DNA of 64,000 nucleotides, taken from positions 67,631,449-67,695,448 of the forward strand of contig CM073465.1 of NCBI GenBank assembly GCA_037074535.1, read 5' to 3'. Origin of the DNA: Gleditsia sinensis (taxonomy: Eukaryota > Streptophyta > Magnoliopsida > Fabales > Fabaceae). The notes beneath the pieces are model-generated. The model was not told where the DNA came from. It did no database searches and saw only the letters and a program-made list of their open reading frames with translations. Below, one piece after another: positions 12,601 to 23,840 of this stretch. Numbering within the stretch: position 1 is the first letter of the stretch; each line of letters begins with the position of its first letter. The translations under genes were made by a program, and so were the position numbers.

Positions 12601-14392
12601 GCCCATTGGAGCTCTCATGTATTCCTTTCCTTTTTTCTTTTTTCTTTTTTCTTTTTTAAGTAATTCCTCCTTTTCCTTTTTCATTCATGTTACTCACTCC
12701 CTGTGCGTCCCTTGCACTAACCCGTCACTCAGTTCAATTGGTTGAAACTTATCATCAGGATAGCAATAAAGTTGTCCTCTACTTGCTACTCTTGTACCAA
12801 TGTTCATGGTGGACAAAACCATCCATGTCTCAAGCAAGTTAGCCTTTCACCCTTTCCTCCTTTGCTTTTCCCAACAAAGGTTGCTTTACACTAAATTGGT
12901 AGATGCTTCTTCTTATGGTGATACTTCAATGATGACATATATTCAAATGTGTTTCTTTGTTATTACCTTACCATGTTTGATTGTGGGCATTAATGAACCA
13001 GGCTTTGTTCACCCTTTAAGTCTTAACCCCATGATCAAATTATTTAATCTAAGTGCAAGGCTTAGTCTTGTTATGATATGTAGTTGTTATCCCTATTATT
13101 TTGTGTTTTCTTGTTTTTTGTTTTGCTAATGTTACATCTCATTTGTCACTTTAAAATGTTGGATACTCAATGAAATCTATAGTTCTTGAGACAACATAAC
13201 TGTTACATTTGAGAACATGTTTCTTTGTTATGAAAAAAAATGCTATGTTTTGAATTTTTAAGAGCAACAAAATGGTTCGTAAAAACAGATCTTCTCTCAA
13301 AGGTATTGGACAATGGGAGAGTTTTCAAAAATATTAAGATGAACCAGAGCCATGTTCATCTTGTTTGGCCTTTTGCAGAGGGTTCCACTTATTTATGAGA
13401 ATTTTTTGTGTCTCAAAATGTAGCCCAAGGGCATAATTTTGGGTGAATTTTAAAGTTAATTGATTTTTATTAGTGAGGCAGTGGCTCCTAGATGGCCTCA
13501 AAAGTATAGTCTTCAAACTTTGCGCCTTGTGTGTTAATGATATTACATGTCACTAATATCTTGTTTGAGGAGTCAAAGCTTTGATACTACAAATCATCTT
13601 AACATTTATATTTGGTATGCCTATGGCTTTTTTTGGAGTTTTTTCCTTTCCCTTTCTGAGTTTCATTATTGCAATATCCTATTCTAGTTGTCTGCGTATT
13701 ATGCATATGTTTAGTGGTTTTAGCAGCAGTTACATTTATTTTAGTCACTCACAAGAAAATACTATTACTGTTCATAGGATCACAAAGTGGATTGTAAGAG
13801 GAAGACAAGATTAAAACTAATGGGAAGACAAAATTGCAGTATGCTATAATGTGTATAAGTCGTTAGAGATGGATTTGTTATTTACAGTAAAAAGCAAACT
13901 GGTTAGTAGAATTACCATCTTACACTATACCTGCGTTGGCAGCTGTTGGGAATGCTGAAATACAAGTAGAATACCATGCTGTTTCAAGAGGTCTATAAGT
14001 AATTCTTTCTCAGTTTTACTATTTGGCTATCTAACAAGCACGTAACTTTTTTCTTTTTTCATCTGCAACTTTGCATCTAAATTAGTAATGATGTTATTAG
14101 ATTTTCATTTCTTTAACCTGTAATCATTATTTGAGCTGAGAATTTTATTTGTTAGAAAGGTTTAGATTTTTCAAGTGTGATTTTTGGTTTCAATTTATGA
14201 TTTTATTACTAGGTTTGTTTAGTCTAGTTATATAATTTTTTTTAATATTTGGAATACTTTTTAAGAATCTTAGAAATAAAGCTAAATCTTTTAAAATACT
14301 ATTTATTTTCTGAACTTTTTAACATATAGAAAAAATTTAGAACACTATCGATGGTTTTGAAATCACCACTATTTGCTGTATTTTTTGTAGTG
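9689..14392. mobile_element. Probable non-autonomous CACTA transposon
   Basis: The left end reads CACTGCAGAAAAA and the right end reads TTTTTTGTAGTG, the reverse complement of CACTACAAAAAA, the usual CACTA terminus. The trinucleotide ATG flanks both ends (9686-9688 and 14393-14395), matching the 3-bp duplication of this superfamily. Subterminal motifs of the 'gcggtgg / accgcc' kind occur at the left (9722-9820), and 'gatggttttgaaatcacc' occurs at the right. No transposase was recognised in the 4.7 kb. The left terminus is imperfect (CACTG), so two unrelated elements are a possible alternative. Confidence 0.45.
10320..10560 (+). other. Coding-like GC-rich segment inside the CACTA candidate
   Basis: This short stretch is far richer in C than its surroundings. 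It carries an open frame (about 10337-10621, no ATG at its start) rich in Ser and Pro, ending near a possible donor at 10549 (caatat|gtaatc). It resembles the first exon of a captured host gene, such as a plastid-targeted N-terminus, but I recognise no family and claim no function. Confidence 0.25.
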
Positions 14393-14395
14393 ATG

Positions 14396-15721
14396 ATAAT
14401 GCAGAAAATTGAAAACACTAAAATTAGCTTAAGCATAATATTACTACAAATAAACTAAATTCTTTAATGCTCCAACTGAGTTGACCGGCCTACAAAATAC
14501 TGCTAACTAAGACTTTCTAAATATATCAATATATTTTTAAGATTTATCAACTTGTTAAGGCATTCATATCTTGAGCACCTTTAACCCAGTTGAAATTCAA
14601 CCCTTCAATTTTACATTTGTTTGTAGATTATTAATAAGACAAAAATAAATGTCACTATCCATATATATGTTTAACCACAAATTTAGCTAAATAGCCAATA
14701 GTTAGGAATTTAGTTTTCATTTAAAAGGGGCAAAAGGGCTACAGAAAAAGAAAATGGAAAGAGTGTAGCACTACAAGGGATGGACAAGACACCAATCAAG
14801 CATCTTATGAGAGTGTAAGCAAATGGTTAAGGGAACTCAGAGAATTCAGGAATGCAGACATGCATGTTGGTTATTCTGGTGGAAAACAAATCTGATTTGG
14901 TCAATCAAGAGAAATTGTGGAAGAAAGCGGCAAAGGCTTTGCAGAAACAGAAGGGCTAAGTCTTATGAAACCTCTGTTTTAACAGACCCTGAATGTTGAG
15001 GAAGCATTCTTTCAGAAGATAACCAAAATTCATGGTATTACAAACTAGAGAAATTAGAGAAAACGTATAAGTATGCTTTCTAATTTCATCTCTGTAATTT
15101 AGATAATAATCAGAAATTCAATCCTCTCAACAAGATTTGCAGAAAGATTATTTAAATTAATTATATTGGATAGTAATGCTTGTTGGTATCAGGGTTATTA
15201 AAACAATAGGTACTTAAATTTTAAATGCTTATCTCTTCACAGGAAGGGTCATTCCCTTTTAAATAAATCTAACACAAGCATAATTCAAATCTAACACTTT
15301 AAAAGAAAAAATATCCAATTCAAAAATTTGAAACATTTAACTGACCCAATAGATGTAGGTCGGGTCCTTGGTAATTGGATATTACACAAGCTTTTTGACC
15401 TGCCTTGCAGGACTGTCATATTCACACATCCGTTTTACACCAGATTTTGCAATATATCTTTGTTCAAATAATTTTATGCAAAACATATATTTTAACTTGA
15501 TCCGCTTAAACTTGTTTTTCAGTCTACTTGCTGACTTCATCGCATTACCGGAATACCATTTGCATTTTCTATATGATTGACTACTTGTTTAAAAAAAAAA
15601 ATTATTTTCAAGAATACTGCTTGTTATTTAAAATACTGTTGTCTAGTTAATAAGGATGAAGTCTTGTCTAGCTCGGATGATGTAAGCATTGAGCTTTGAA
15701 GCGTAATGAGAATGAAGCCTG
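14396..15721. other. Intergenic stretch, no gene recognised
   Basis: AT-rich, with only short unassigned open frames (for example 15368-15580). Confidence 0.45.
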
Positions 15722-15726
15722 TTTAC
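15722..15726. repeat. Target-site duplication (left) of the Copia element
   Basis: TTTAC immediately precedes the left LTR and is repeated exactly at 20333-20337. Confidence 0.85.
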
Positions 15727-16054
15727 TAATGGAGTCATAGACCCATGCTAAGCCCATGCACCAGCACATGCATAAAGACCCACGTTAAACCCATGCACCA
15801 GCAATGAGGTAACAGCATCACGATACGCACATGCACCAGCCATGCAACAGATCTTGCGTAAATTCAAATGTTCAAATATTTGTATTTTATATGTAACTGA
15901 ATACTAGATAACAACTACTGTTATAGATAGGATAATAGCTACAGAATTATTGCCCTATTATACTCCTAGTCTGTTAGCCAAGATACCATATATATTTTGT
16001 AATTATCAAGTGAATAAAATAATATACTTTTGCTCCTGTTTATCTTTTCCTTTA
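15727..16054 (+). repeat. 5' LTR of the Copia element
   Basis: 328 bp, beginning TAATGGAGTC and ending TTTTCCTTTA. The boundaries are fixed by the TTTAC duplication outside and the PBS inside. The ends are TA...TA, not TG...CA. Confidence 0.9.
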
Positions 16055-16066
16055 TGGTATCAGAGC
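16055..16066 (+). other. Copia primer-binding site
   Basis: TGGTATCAGAGC, complementary to the 3' end of initiator tRNA-Met, follows the LTR with no spacer. Confidence 0.95.
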
Positions 16067-16186
16067 TGCCCACGCCTTAACCAGCATTTTTTTTCCTATT
16101 CGTTGTTGAATCAGCTCCTCCACCACATCAATTCCTTTCCATCCAGAAAAATCCACCACCGAACTCATCCACCGAACTCACGGATA

Positions 16187-19100
16187 ATGGCTCTCAAAGA
16201 CCGCTTGTCAAACCTCACTAAAGGAACGTCCTCTGTTGCTGAGTATCTTTGAAGCATTAAGCACATTTCGGATGAACTAGCTGTCATCGGCCATCCTTTG
16301 GATGATATTGATCTCGTTCTCCACTGTCTAAGTGGCCTTGGTTCTGCTTTTAAGGAAATCTCAGCTGCCATCCAGGTGCATGAGACACCCATCTCATTTG
16401 ATGAACTTTATGAGACTTTAATTGATTATGAGTCCTATTTGAAGAAAGAAGAGAAGCCTTTTGATAGTCCTGTTTCAGCTCACCTTGCTAGAAGGGATTT
16501 TTCTCATCCTCAACCATGCCAACGTCGCTTTTCCTCACATACTTTGGTACCACATGCCTCTCAGCAACCTCCATCCACTGTTGCTACACGTAAGTCTCAA
16601 ACTCCTCTTCTCTGTCAATATTGCAACCGTAAGGGACACATTGCCAAGTTTTGTTTCAAGATTGCAAACAATCCTAATGTCTCTCTTGCTGCTCATGCTG
16701 TTTCTGCTCCATCTTCACATAATAATCATTGGTTACTTGACTCTGGAGCAACTCACCACATTACCAATGACCTTGCCAACTTCACTATGTCATCTGAATA
16801 TGATGGACCTGAGCAACTCACTGTTGCTAACGGCACTTCTCTTCCTATCACTCATACTGGTTCCATTTCTCTACCCTCCTCTTTACATTTGCAAAATGTT
16901 TTATATGTTCCCCATGTCAATACTAATCTCATCTCTGTATCTCAATTATGTCATCAAAATAATGTCTCTGTGGAATTTTTTCCTTCTTGCTTTCAGGTCA
17001 AGGCTTTGAGAACGGGGCAAATACTGATGCAAGGCCGAAATGACAACCATATCTACCATCTCAGCATTACCACCACTGCAACTCCCCTTGCTGCTGCCAC
17101 CACCATAACTCCATCTTCCTTGTGTTGGCATCAACGCCTTGGCCACCCTGCCAAGCCTATCCTCCATTGCATCTTACACCAGCACTCTCTTCCTGTGTCT
17201 CGTGTTCCAGTTTCCTCCTGTGCTCAATGTTTAGCAAATAAATGTCATAAACTTCCTTTTGGTCGTTCTAGTTTAACCAGCTTTCGCATTTTAGAACTTA
17301 TATACTCTGATGTATGGGGACCTTGTCCTGTTCAATCAATTGATGGTTTTCAATACTATGTTATATTTATTAATCATTATTCAAAATATGTTTGGCTTTA
17401 TCCTATTAAACGCAAATCAGATGTCTCTCAAATATTTCCCACGTTTCGCAATTTAGTTGAAAAGGAATTTAACACTTCCATTACTACATTGTACACTGAT
17501 AATGGTGGTGAGTATGTTGCTTTACGTCCATATCTCTCTGCAAATGGTATTTCTCACTTCACCACCCCACCATACACACCAGAACACAATGGACTTTCTG
17601 AAAGAAAACATAGACATCTTGTTGAGACTGCTAGATGCCTTCTTCACCAAGCTTCATTACCTCCTCCCTTTTGGTCTCATGCCTTAAAAACTGCTGCTTA
17701 TTTAATTAATCGTCTTCCCACAGCTACACTTCAACATAAATTCCCTTTTTCAATTTTGTTTAATCATCCTCCAAATTATTTAAAACTCAGAACCTTTGGG
17801 TGTCTTTGTTTTCCTTGGCTAAAACCCTACGCATCCAACAAGCTTGAACCAACGTCAACTCCTTGTGTTTTCATCGGCTACTCTCCCACTCAAAGTGCTT
17901 TTCTTTGTTATGATTTTAAAAATAAAAAGATTTATGTTTCCAGACACGTTAACTTTGTAGAAAATCAATTCCCTTTTTCTGATCTTAAACAACAAAATAA
18001 TAAGTCCACACCTAACTCGCTTTCATCATCTAACACTATACCTCCTCGTGACATCATCTCTTTTGACCCACTCTCCATTTCACGTGACTCAACCTTCTCT
18101 AAATCTCACAATTCCCTCTCCACTCCTTCACCAACACCATCCCTCCAAAACTCACCCACCTCCACCTCCTCATCTTTAGCCGACAACACCTCTCTCACTA
18201 CAACACTACCTTCCTTTAGCCCACATTCATCTACACGTGATCTTGCCCCTCCACTTCCACCTCCACAAGCACCTTCCTCAACAACTACCGCAGGGCCTTC
18301 CTCAGTAATGCCATCAAGTTCTCAGAGTCAAGACTCAGGTACCATTTCTATTCCCCACCTAGTCTCTCTTCTTAACACTCACCCTATGCGTACAAGAGCC
18401 AAAAATAATATTTTCAAACCTAAACAGCTCTATACAGTCACCAAATATCCAATCCCTCCACCTTTAGAACCATCATGCGTCTCCCAGGCTCTCAAATCTC
18501 CCCATTGGAGACAAGCTATGTCTGAAGAATTTACTGCATTAATGACCAATGGTACCTGGGATCTTGTTCCTCCTAAACCTCATTTCAATGTTGTTGGTAA
18601 CAAATGGGTTTTTAGAGTTAAACGTAATCCTGATGGCACTATTTCAAGATACAAAGCTAGACTTGTGGCAAAAGGTTTTCACCAATGCCCTGGAGTGGAA
18701 TTTTCAGAGACCTTTAGTCCTGTCATCAAACCGCAAACCATTAAACTTGTCCTCACTATTGCTCTGTCTTCTGGTTGGTCTTTGCAGCAACTTGATGTTA
18801 ACAATGCCTTTTTGCAAGGTACACTTACAGATGAGGTCTATATGTCTCAACCTTCAGGTTTTGTATATCCTCAATTTCCATCTCATGTCTGCAAGCTAAA
18901 AAAGGCACTCTACGGTTTGAAACAAGCACCACGTGCTTGGTATCATGCACTGCATCGTTTCTTGATCACTTATGGATTCTCTAATTCACGCTCAGATGCC
19001 TCTCTCTTTGTTTACAAGCATGGGAATGTCACTGCTTATTTCTAGGTTTATGTAGATGACCTTTTACTTACAGGAAATAGTACTACATTTCTCACTCAGT

Positions 19101-20029
19101 CTCTGCATGACCTTGCTGCCACATTTTCCCTTAAGTATCTTGGCTCTCCCAGCTATTTTCTTGGCCTTGAGTTGTTACCCACCTTTAATGACATGTTTCT
19201 CACACAGCACAAATATGTTCGAGATCCCCTTGATAAAGCACAGATGCAAGATGCTAAACCTGTTAACACACCAATGGCCACTACCTGTAAGTTTGATGCG
19301 CCTTCTTCTTTCACTGATGCTACTGTATATCGTCGGCTTGTTGGCTCCTTACAATACCTCTCTCTCACACGCCCCGATGTGGCTTATGCTATCAACAAAC
19401 TTGCACAGCACATGCAAGCTCCCACTAATGACCATTTTCAAGCTCTTAAACGCTTGCTTAGGTACCTTAAAGCAACTCTTACATATGGCATTCATCTCCA
19501 ACGAAGTACTAGTCTTTCCCTACTGGCATACTGTGATGCGGACTAGGCTGGGGATACTTGTGACCGACGTTCCACGAGCACTTACATAATTTATTTTGGC
19601 CCTAATCCAATTTCCTGATGCTCTAAAAAGTAGTGTTCTGTTGCAAGATCCTCTACAGAGGCTAAATATAGGACCATTGCCTCCACTACTGCTGAATTAT
19701 TGTGGCTCCAAAATATTTTGACTGAACTTGGGGTCAACATTTCCACTCCACCCATCATTTATTCTGATAACATTGGGGCTACCTATCTATGTGCAAATCC
19801 AGTTTTTCACTCGCGCATGAAGCATATCTCCATTGACTATCATTTTGTTCGTGAATTAATTGCAGCTAAGGCTTTAAAGGTCACTCATGTTCCATCTCAA
19901 TATCAGCTGGTTGATCTTCTCACTAAACCACTACCCAGTGCACGCTTTCAAGCTTTACGAAGCAAGATTGGTGTTCTTGATCAGTCCACCATCTTGAGGG
20001 GGCATAATGGAGTCATAGACCCATGCTAA
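16187..20029 (+). pseudogene. Copia gag-pol polyprotein, five nonsense codons
   Basis: One frame runs throughout without a frameshift. In order it shows the C-terminal half of a UBN2-type gag; a CCHC knuckle CQYCNRKGHIAKFC (16613-16654); protease LDSGATHHI (about 16739); the integrase HHCC region (from ~17128) and core with SDVWGP, YTDNGGEY and NGLSERKHR; RT (about 18488-19130) with DVNNAFLQG and YVDD; and RNase H with YCDAD, SSTEAKY and MKHISIDYHFVRE. Nonsense codons are at 16250-16252 (TGA), 19043-19045 (TAG, just before YVDD), 19544-19546 (TAG), 19616-19618 (TGA) and 19631-19633 (TAG). The gag N-terminus is missing: only about 120 bp separate the PBS from MALKDRLSNL. The frame passes through the polypurine tract and stops inside the 3' LTR (TAA at 20027-20029). 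Confidence 0.95.
19994..20004 (+). other. Copia polypurine tract
   Basis: TTGAGGGGGCA lies directly before the 3' LTR and is the expected primer for plus-strand synthesis. Confidence 0.85.
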
Positions 20030-20332
20030 GCCCATGCACCATCACATGCATAAAGACCCACATTAAGCCCATGCACCAGCAATGACATAACAGCATCACG
20101 ATACGCACATGCACCAGCCATGCAACAGATCTTGCGTAAATTCAAATGTTCAAATATTTTTGTTTTATATGTAACTGAATACTAGATAACAACTACTATT
20201 ATAGATAGGATAATAGCTACAGAATTATTGCCCTATTATACTCCTAGTCTGTTAGCCAAGATACCATATATATTTTGTAATTATCAAGTGAATAAAATAA
20301 TATACTTTTGCTTCTGTTTATCTTTTCCTTTA
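20005..20332 (+). repeat. 3' LTR of the Copia element
   Basis: 328 bp, same length and ends as the 5' LTR, followed by TTTAC (20333-20337). Confidence 0.9.
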
Positions 20333-20337
20333 TTTAC

Positions 20338-20752
20338 ATTGTGAGGAACGCTTCTCTTGTATTGACGAAGATGGTGGAATATGATCCAAAGGAAAATAGA
20401 AAAATCCACAATTGTTACTTAGGTATCAAATTTTATGTTCTTATAAATTTCCCTCTAAGCTAAAATGTTAGATAAAAATCAAAAGTTCTTTCAACTCTTT
20501 CTTCCTTTACCTTTTGCTATATCCACAATCTCTCTTGGAGATGTCTGATCTTTCAAAAACAAGACTTTACTGTCTTGTAATATTTTTTAGAGTTTGCGAC
20601 AAAAAGTTTAAGATTCTTCCAATTATTATTTTTAGAATATTTTTAATTTTTATTTATTGCATTTATAAAATTAATTTTGGATAATGATTATGTGTATCTT
20701 CTTTACAAATTTCATATTTCTTGTTCAATTTGCAAATATTGTAAAATCCGGT
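20338..20752. other. AT-rich spacer
   Basis: No gene seen. Confidence 0.4.
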
Positions 20753-21283
20753 CTAAAGTGAAACTTTCAATGGTATGCAACAATTTCTTTTTATAATCCG
20801 ATGCCAATTTAGGGGTAATTTTGTAATAATAATGACCTCCGCTTGTACAAATTCAAGAATGTCAACTTTAACAGTTAAGAAATCAAATTTGTAGATCATG
20901 GATTTGATCAAGAATAGAATTAGAATCATATAATTTGTGATCAACATATTGCATGATGAGAAATATATTTGTTCTTGTTTCTTATACTTGGCTTCAAGAG
21001 CATCGATCCCAGATGTTTTTTCATATATCTTGGATGAGTTTAGATCATATAGATGGTTGGATTATGTATTCAGAATATTGCCATGACATAACACTTCAGC
21101 CCTCCTTTTGGGTTCTTCCTTGAGTTGTTTAGATTCATTGTCTTTTGGATTAACAATTGGCTTTGTATTAGGATCAAGAAAATATGAAACTTTCGTGTTA
21201 ATGAGGAGAAACATGATCCTGTCTTTCTGCAAATTAAAATTTGTTCCATCAAATTGATAAGTTTGACAAAAGTCTTGGTTCAT
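20753..21283 (-). pseudogene. Decayed Copia gag (UBN2/DUF4219-type) fragment
   Basis: On the minus strand the pieces follow the gag order of plant Copia elements. YQFDGTNFNLQKDRIMFLL and KVSYFLDPN resemble the N-terminal 'F.G.NF..W...I.FLL....V.Y.L' block. Then come CHGNILNT and HLYDLNSSK, ALEAKYKKQ, and finally ITKLPLNWHRIIK, which corresponds to the usual 'I.KLPPSW.D' block. Frameshifts and stops separate them. No protease, integrase or RT was seen beyond it, so this is an isolated gag relic. It is not the missing gag N-terminus of the neighbouring plus-strand Copia, because it lies outside that element's target-site duplication and on the other strand. Confidence 0.65.
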
Positions 21284-21640
21284 TATCTTGAATGCAAATT
21301 CCTAGATGGTCTTCATATTCAATAATATCACTTTAATTGTTATAAATAATGAAAAGATTAAAAAAGAAATTGTGTTAAAAAAACATATGTAACCACATGT
21401 TCTTGAAGTGATATTTATCTCTAATATATTTGCTGTAATGTATATAATATGGTAAATTATTTTTACAAATTATTCGAAATATTTAAAAATTGACAAATAA
21501 TAATTTTTGAAATTTCTTTTAAAAATGTTTAGATGCAAATATTTTATTAAGTTATCATTTTTAAAATTATAATTTTTTTAAAAGTTATATTTTTTAAATT
21601 TTAAAATAATTTTATCAATTCTATATTATTTAAAGATTGT
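21284..21640. other. AT-rich spacer
   Basis: No gene seen. Confidence 0.4.
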
Positions 21641-22290
21641 TGGTAGAGGTGATGTGTGTGTGACTGGCGTGATGGAGGTGTGAGATGAGAAGGCAACGGG
21701 GCGTATAAAGGAGGTTCAAGTAAAGACAGACGGAGCGAGACTGATGGTGATAATGGGAGGAATTGTCATCACCGCGTTGAAAAGTAGTTACCTCTCGTGA
21801 ATTAATGTGAAGTGAATTAATGGATGGTTGATTGGAGGAGGAATTAAGGGAGAGAGAATTAATGGGAGAGTGATTGAAGGAGGAATTAATGAGAGCATGA
21901 GACGGGGAACGATTGATGGAAGAGGAAGTGTTAATGGAGACTTATTGATAGGATTGAGGAGTGCTTGAGGTGAGGAAGAAATGCGGACCATATGGGGAAT
22001 TATTGGTGGAAGTGGAAAGAGAGTTGGGGAAAAGTGATTGTTGACAGGACTGATGAGTGATTGAGGTGAGGAAGAAATGTTGACAATGTAGGTTGTCTTT
22101 ACATAAATTGTAGCATTTGAATTAGTACATAGAGAGGTGAAAATTGATGGGTCGACAATAGGTGACCCGTATTGTGTGGGATGATCAGTCTGTGGCCGTC
22201 CTTGGAAGAGATCATGTGCATGAGAAAGTTGAAGAGAGAGGTGTGTAAAATGAAAGATGGACTCAATGAAATTCACAGGGAAATGAATAT
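21641..22290 (-). other. Purine-rich repetitive segment with a 162-codon minus-strand open frame
   Basis: The plus strand is unusually rich in G and A and repeats pieces such as 'ggtgaggaagaaatg' (about 21970 and 22066) and 'ggaggaattaa' (about 21835 and 21878). The minus strand carries an open frame from 22276 to 21788 with no ATG start. It is rich in Pro, Ser, Leu and Ile and has internal repeats (ISSSPQSL and ISSSPQAL). No family was recognised. The open frame may simply reflect the repeat composition. Confidence 0.3.
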
Positions 22291-23049
22291 ATATATTTCA
22301 AAATTAGACCACTGTCTATGAAACTAAAGGCAATATAACCTCTTTTTCTACCTTCTTTTGAAGGTTTCAAACTATTTTTTGTCAAGTCTACCAAGACTGA
22401 ACATGATAAGAACATGAGATTTTCCTTCTTATATTTTTTAAAATGTCACATCATAATACTAAAATGCATATTCTTCACTGCCCTTTTTTACGTTTTTAAA
22501 TTCGTTTTTGCATGTATCTAATGTTTACTATTTTTTTAAATCTTATCTTGATAGTTCTATGGAAAGCATAAATAAATAAAATAATGAATGTATATTTATT
22601 TGATAAAAATTTAAAGCAATAAAAATTAGTATAAATTTTTGCTAAAATTGTTATAAATGCCTTGGTATGTTTGTGGATGACAACAAATTTGTCTGAGTTT
22701 TTTTTTTAATTTTTATATAAAATAGTGGTAAAAAGCAACTTTTGACTACCAATTACATAACTTAATTATTACCATATATTAGTTTTAAAATGTTTTTGAA
22801 ATTATTGCATGCTCTTTTTCTTTTTTTCATGTTCACTGTAATTTCTTTTCATCTTATCTTGATGGTTCTATGGAAAGAATAAAAAGATCAAATTATGTTA
22901 TATCATATATGCATTGTATCGTTAGGTCCTGTGCATGCCAACTAGTTTTGTTAAGTTAAAAAAATATATATCGGTTTGGACTCTACTTATAAGATATTTT
23001 GGGAATTATTATTGCACACATTACTTATTTTTATTTTATTATTCTTTTA
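22291..23049. other. Spacer with a short internal duplication
   Basis: Blocks at about 22530-22600 and 22845-22890 share 'atcttgatRgttctatggaaag'-type sequence. No gene was seen. Confidence 0.4.
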
Positions 23050-23475
23050 GAAATTTTTGGTTTTACTTTCATTCGTTATTGAAGGCTATGGGAGAGTACC
23101 AAAAATTTTAAATATAAGTATATATTTGTGTAATGAAAATTTCAATTAATAAAATTTGAAACTTAAAAAACGTGAGCATAAGTTTCCCAAACTTCATAAA
23201 GGTTAATATAATTTTAATTTTCTTACGATATATTATAGAAATGGAAAATAGTTTTTTTATATTATATTTTTTACTTTCTATATATCTTAACATGAGCTAT
23301 TGACCTCCTACTATTATTAAACAATGGTAAGAATTTTAATTTGCATATTACAAGTCTTTCTTGTCTTTGATGTGCTTGTAAATATCTTTGCATATTTGCT
23401 GGTGTTTTGTAACTTTGACGAATCATTGATAAATTCGTCATTTTATTTGGCACTTAGTTAAACCATCTGCAACAC
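23050..23475. repeat. Block duplicated upstream of the kinase gene (copy 1)
   Basis: Aligned by eye with 27055-27490. Shared landmarks in the same order are 'ttattgaaggctat', 'gagagtacc', 'catttgctggtgtttt' (as 'catatttgctggtgtttt') and 'ttatttggcactta'. Copy 2 lies about 0.6 kb upstream of the kinase start codon, so copy 1 may be the promoter region of a lost paralogue or a local duplication. Confidence 0.7.
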
Positions 23476-23840
23476 ATGTAGTTCTAGCACATGCAAACAA
23501 ATGGTCCATAAATTATACTTTATTTTGAAAGTCTCATGACGAAAACTTAAAGAATTTTATCTTGTATAAAAAAATAGTTTTGGATTCTCTTCTATGCTCA
23601 AAATTCATGGTAATATTTTTTTAACAAATTAAAATTATCTGTTTAACTTTATAGTGATACCAAAATTTTGCTCACGAACTATTTTTTCAAATTTGCTTAT
23701 TAACAAGATGTTTTTCCATATACTGGTGGGGTTAATTATAATGGCTACAAAAGGGATATTGCACGACTAAGAGTCCCTAACAATTTTTTCCACTCTCTAC
23801 CGATTGTATTACATCTTAAGTCTTGAGATGTTTTAGAGCG

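Larger units (their letters stand above)
15727..20332 (+). mobile_element. Complete Ty1/Copia retrotransposon
   Basis: The element is 4606 bp: LTR (15727-16054), PBS (16055-16066), gag-pol frame, polypurine tract (19994-20004), LTR (20005-20332) and a 5-bp target-site duplication TTTAC. The protease-integrase-RT-RNase H order defines Copia. Both LTRs are 328 bp, and I count about nine substitutions between them (roughly 97% identity), so the insertion is fairly young. The coding frame is interrupted by five in-frame stops, so the copy is no longer autonomous. Confidence 0.95.

Noticed and set aside
12800..13814. Open frames at 12800-13129 and 13581-13814
   Set aside because: Hydrophobic, low-information frames within the CACTA candidate, with no family resemblance.
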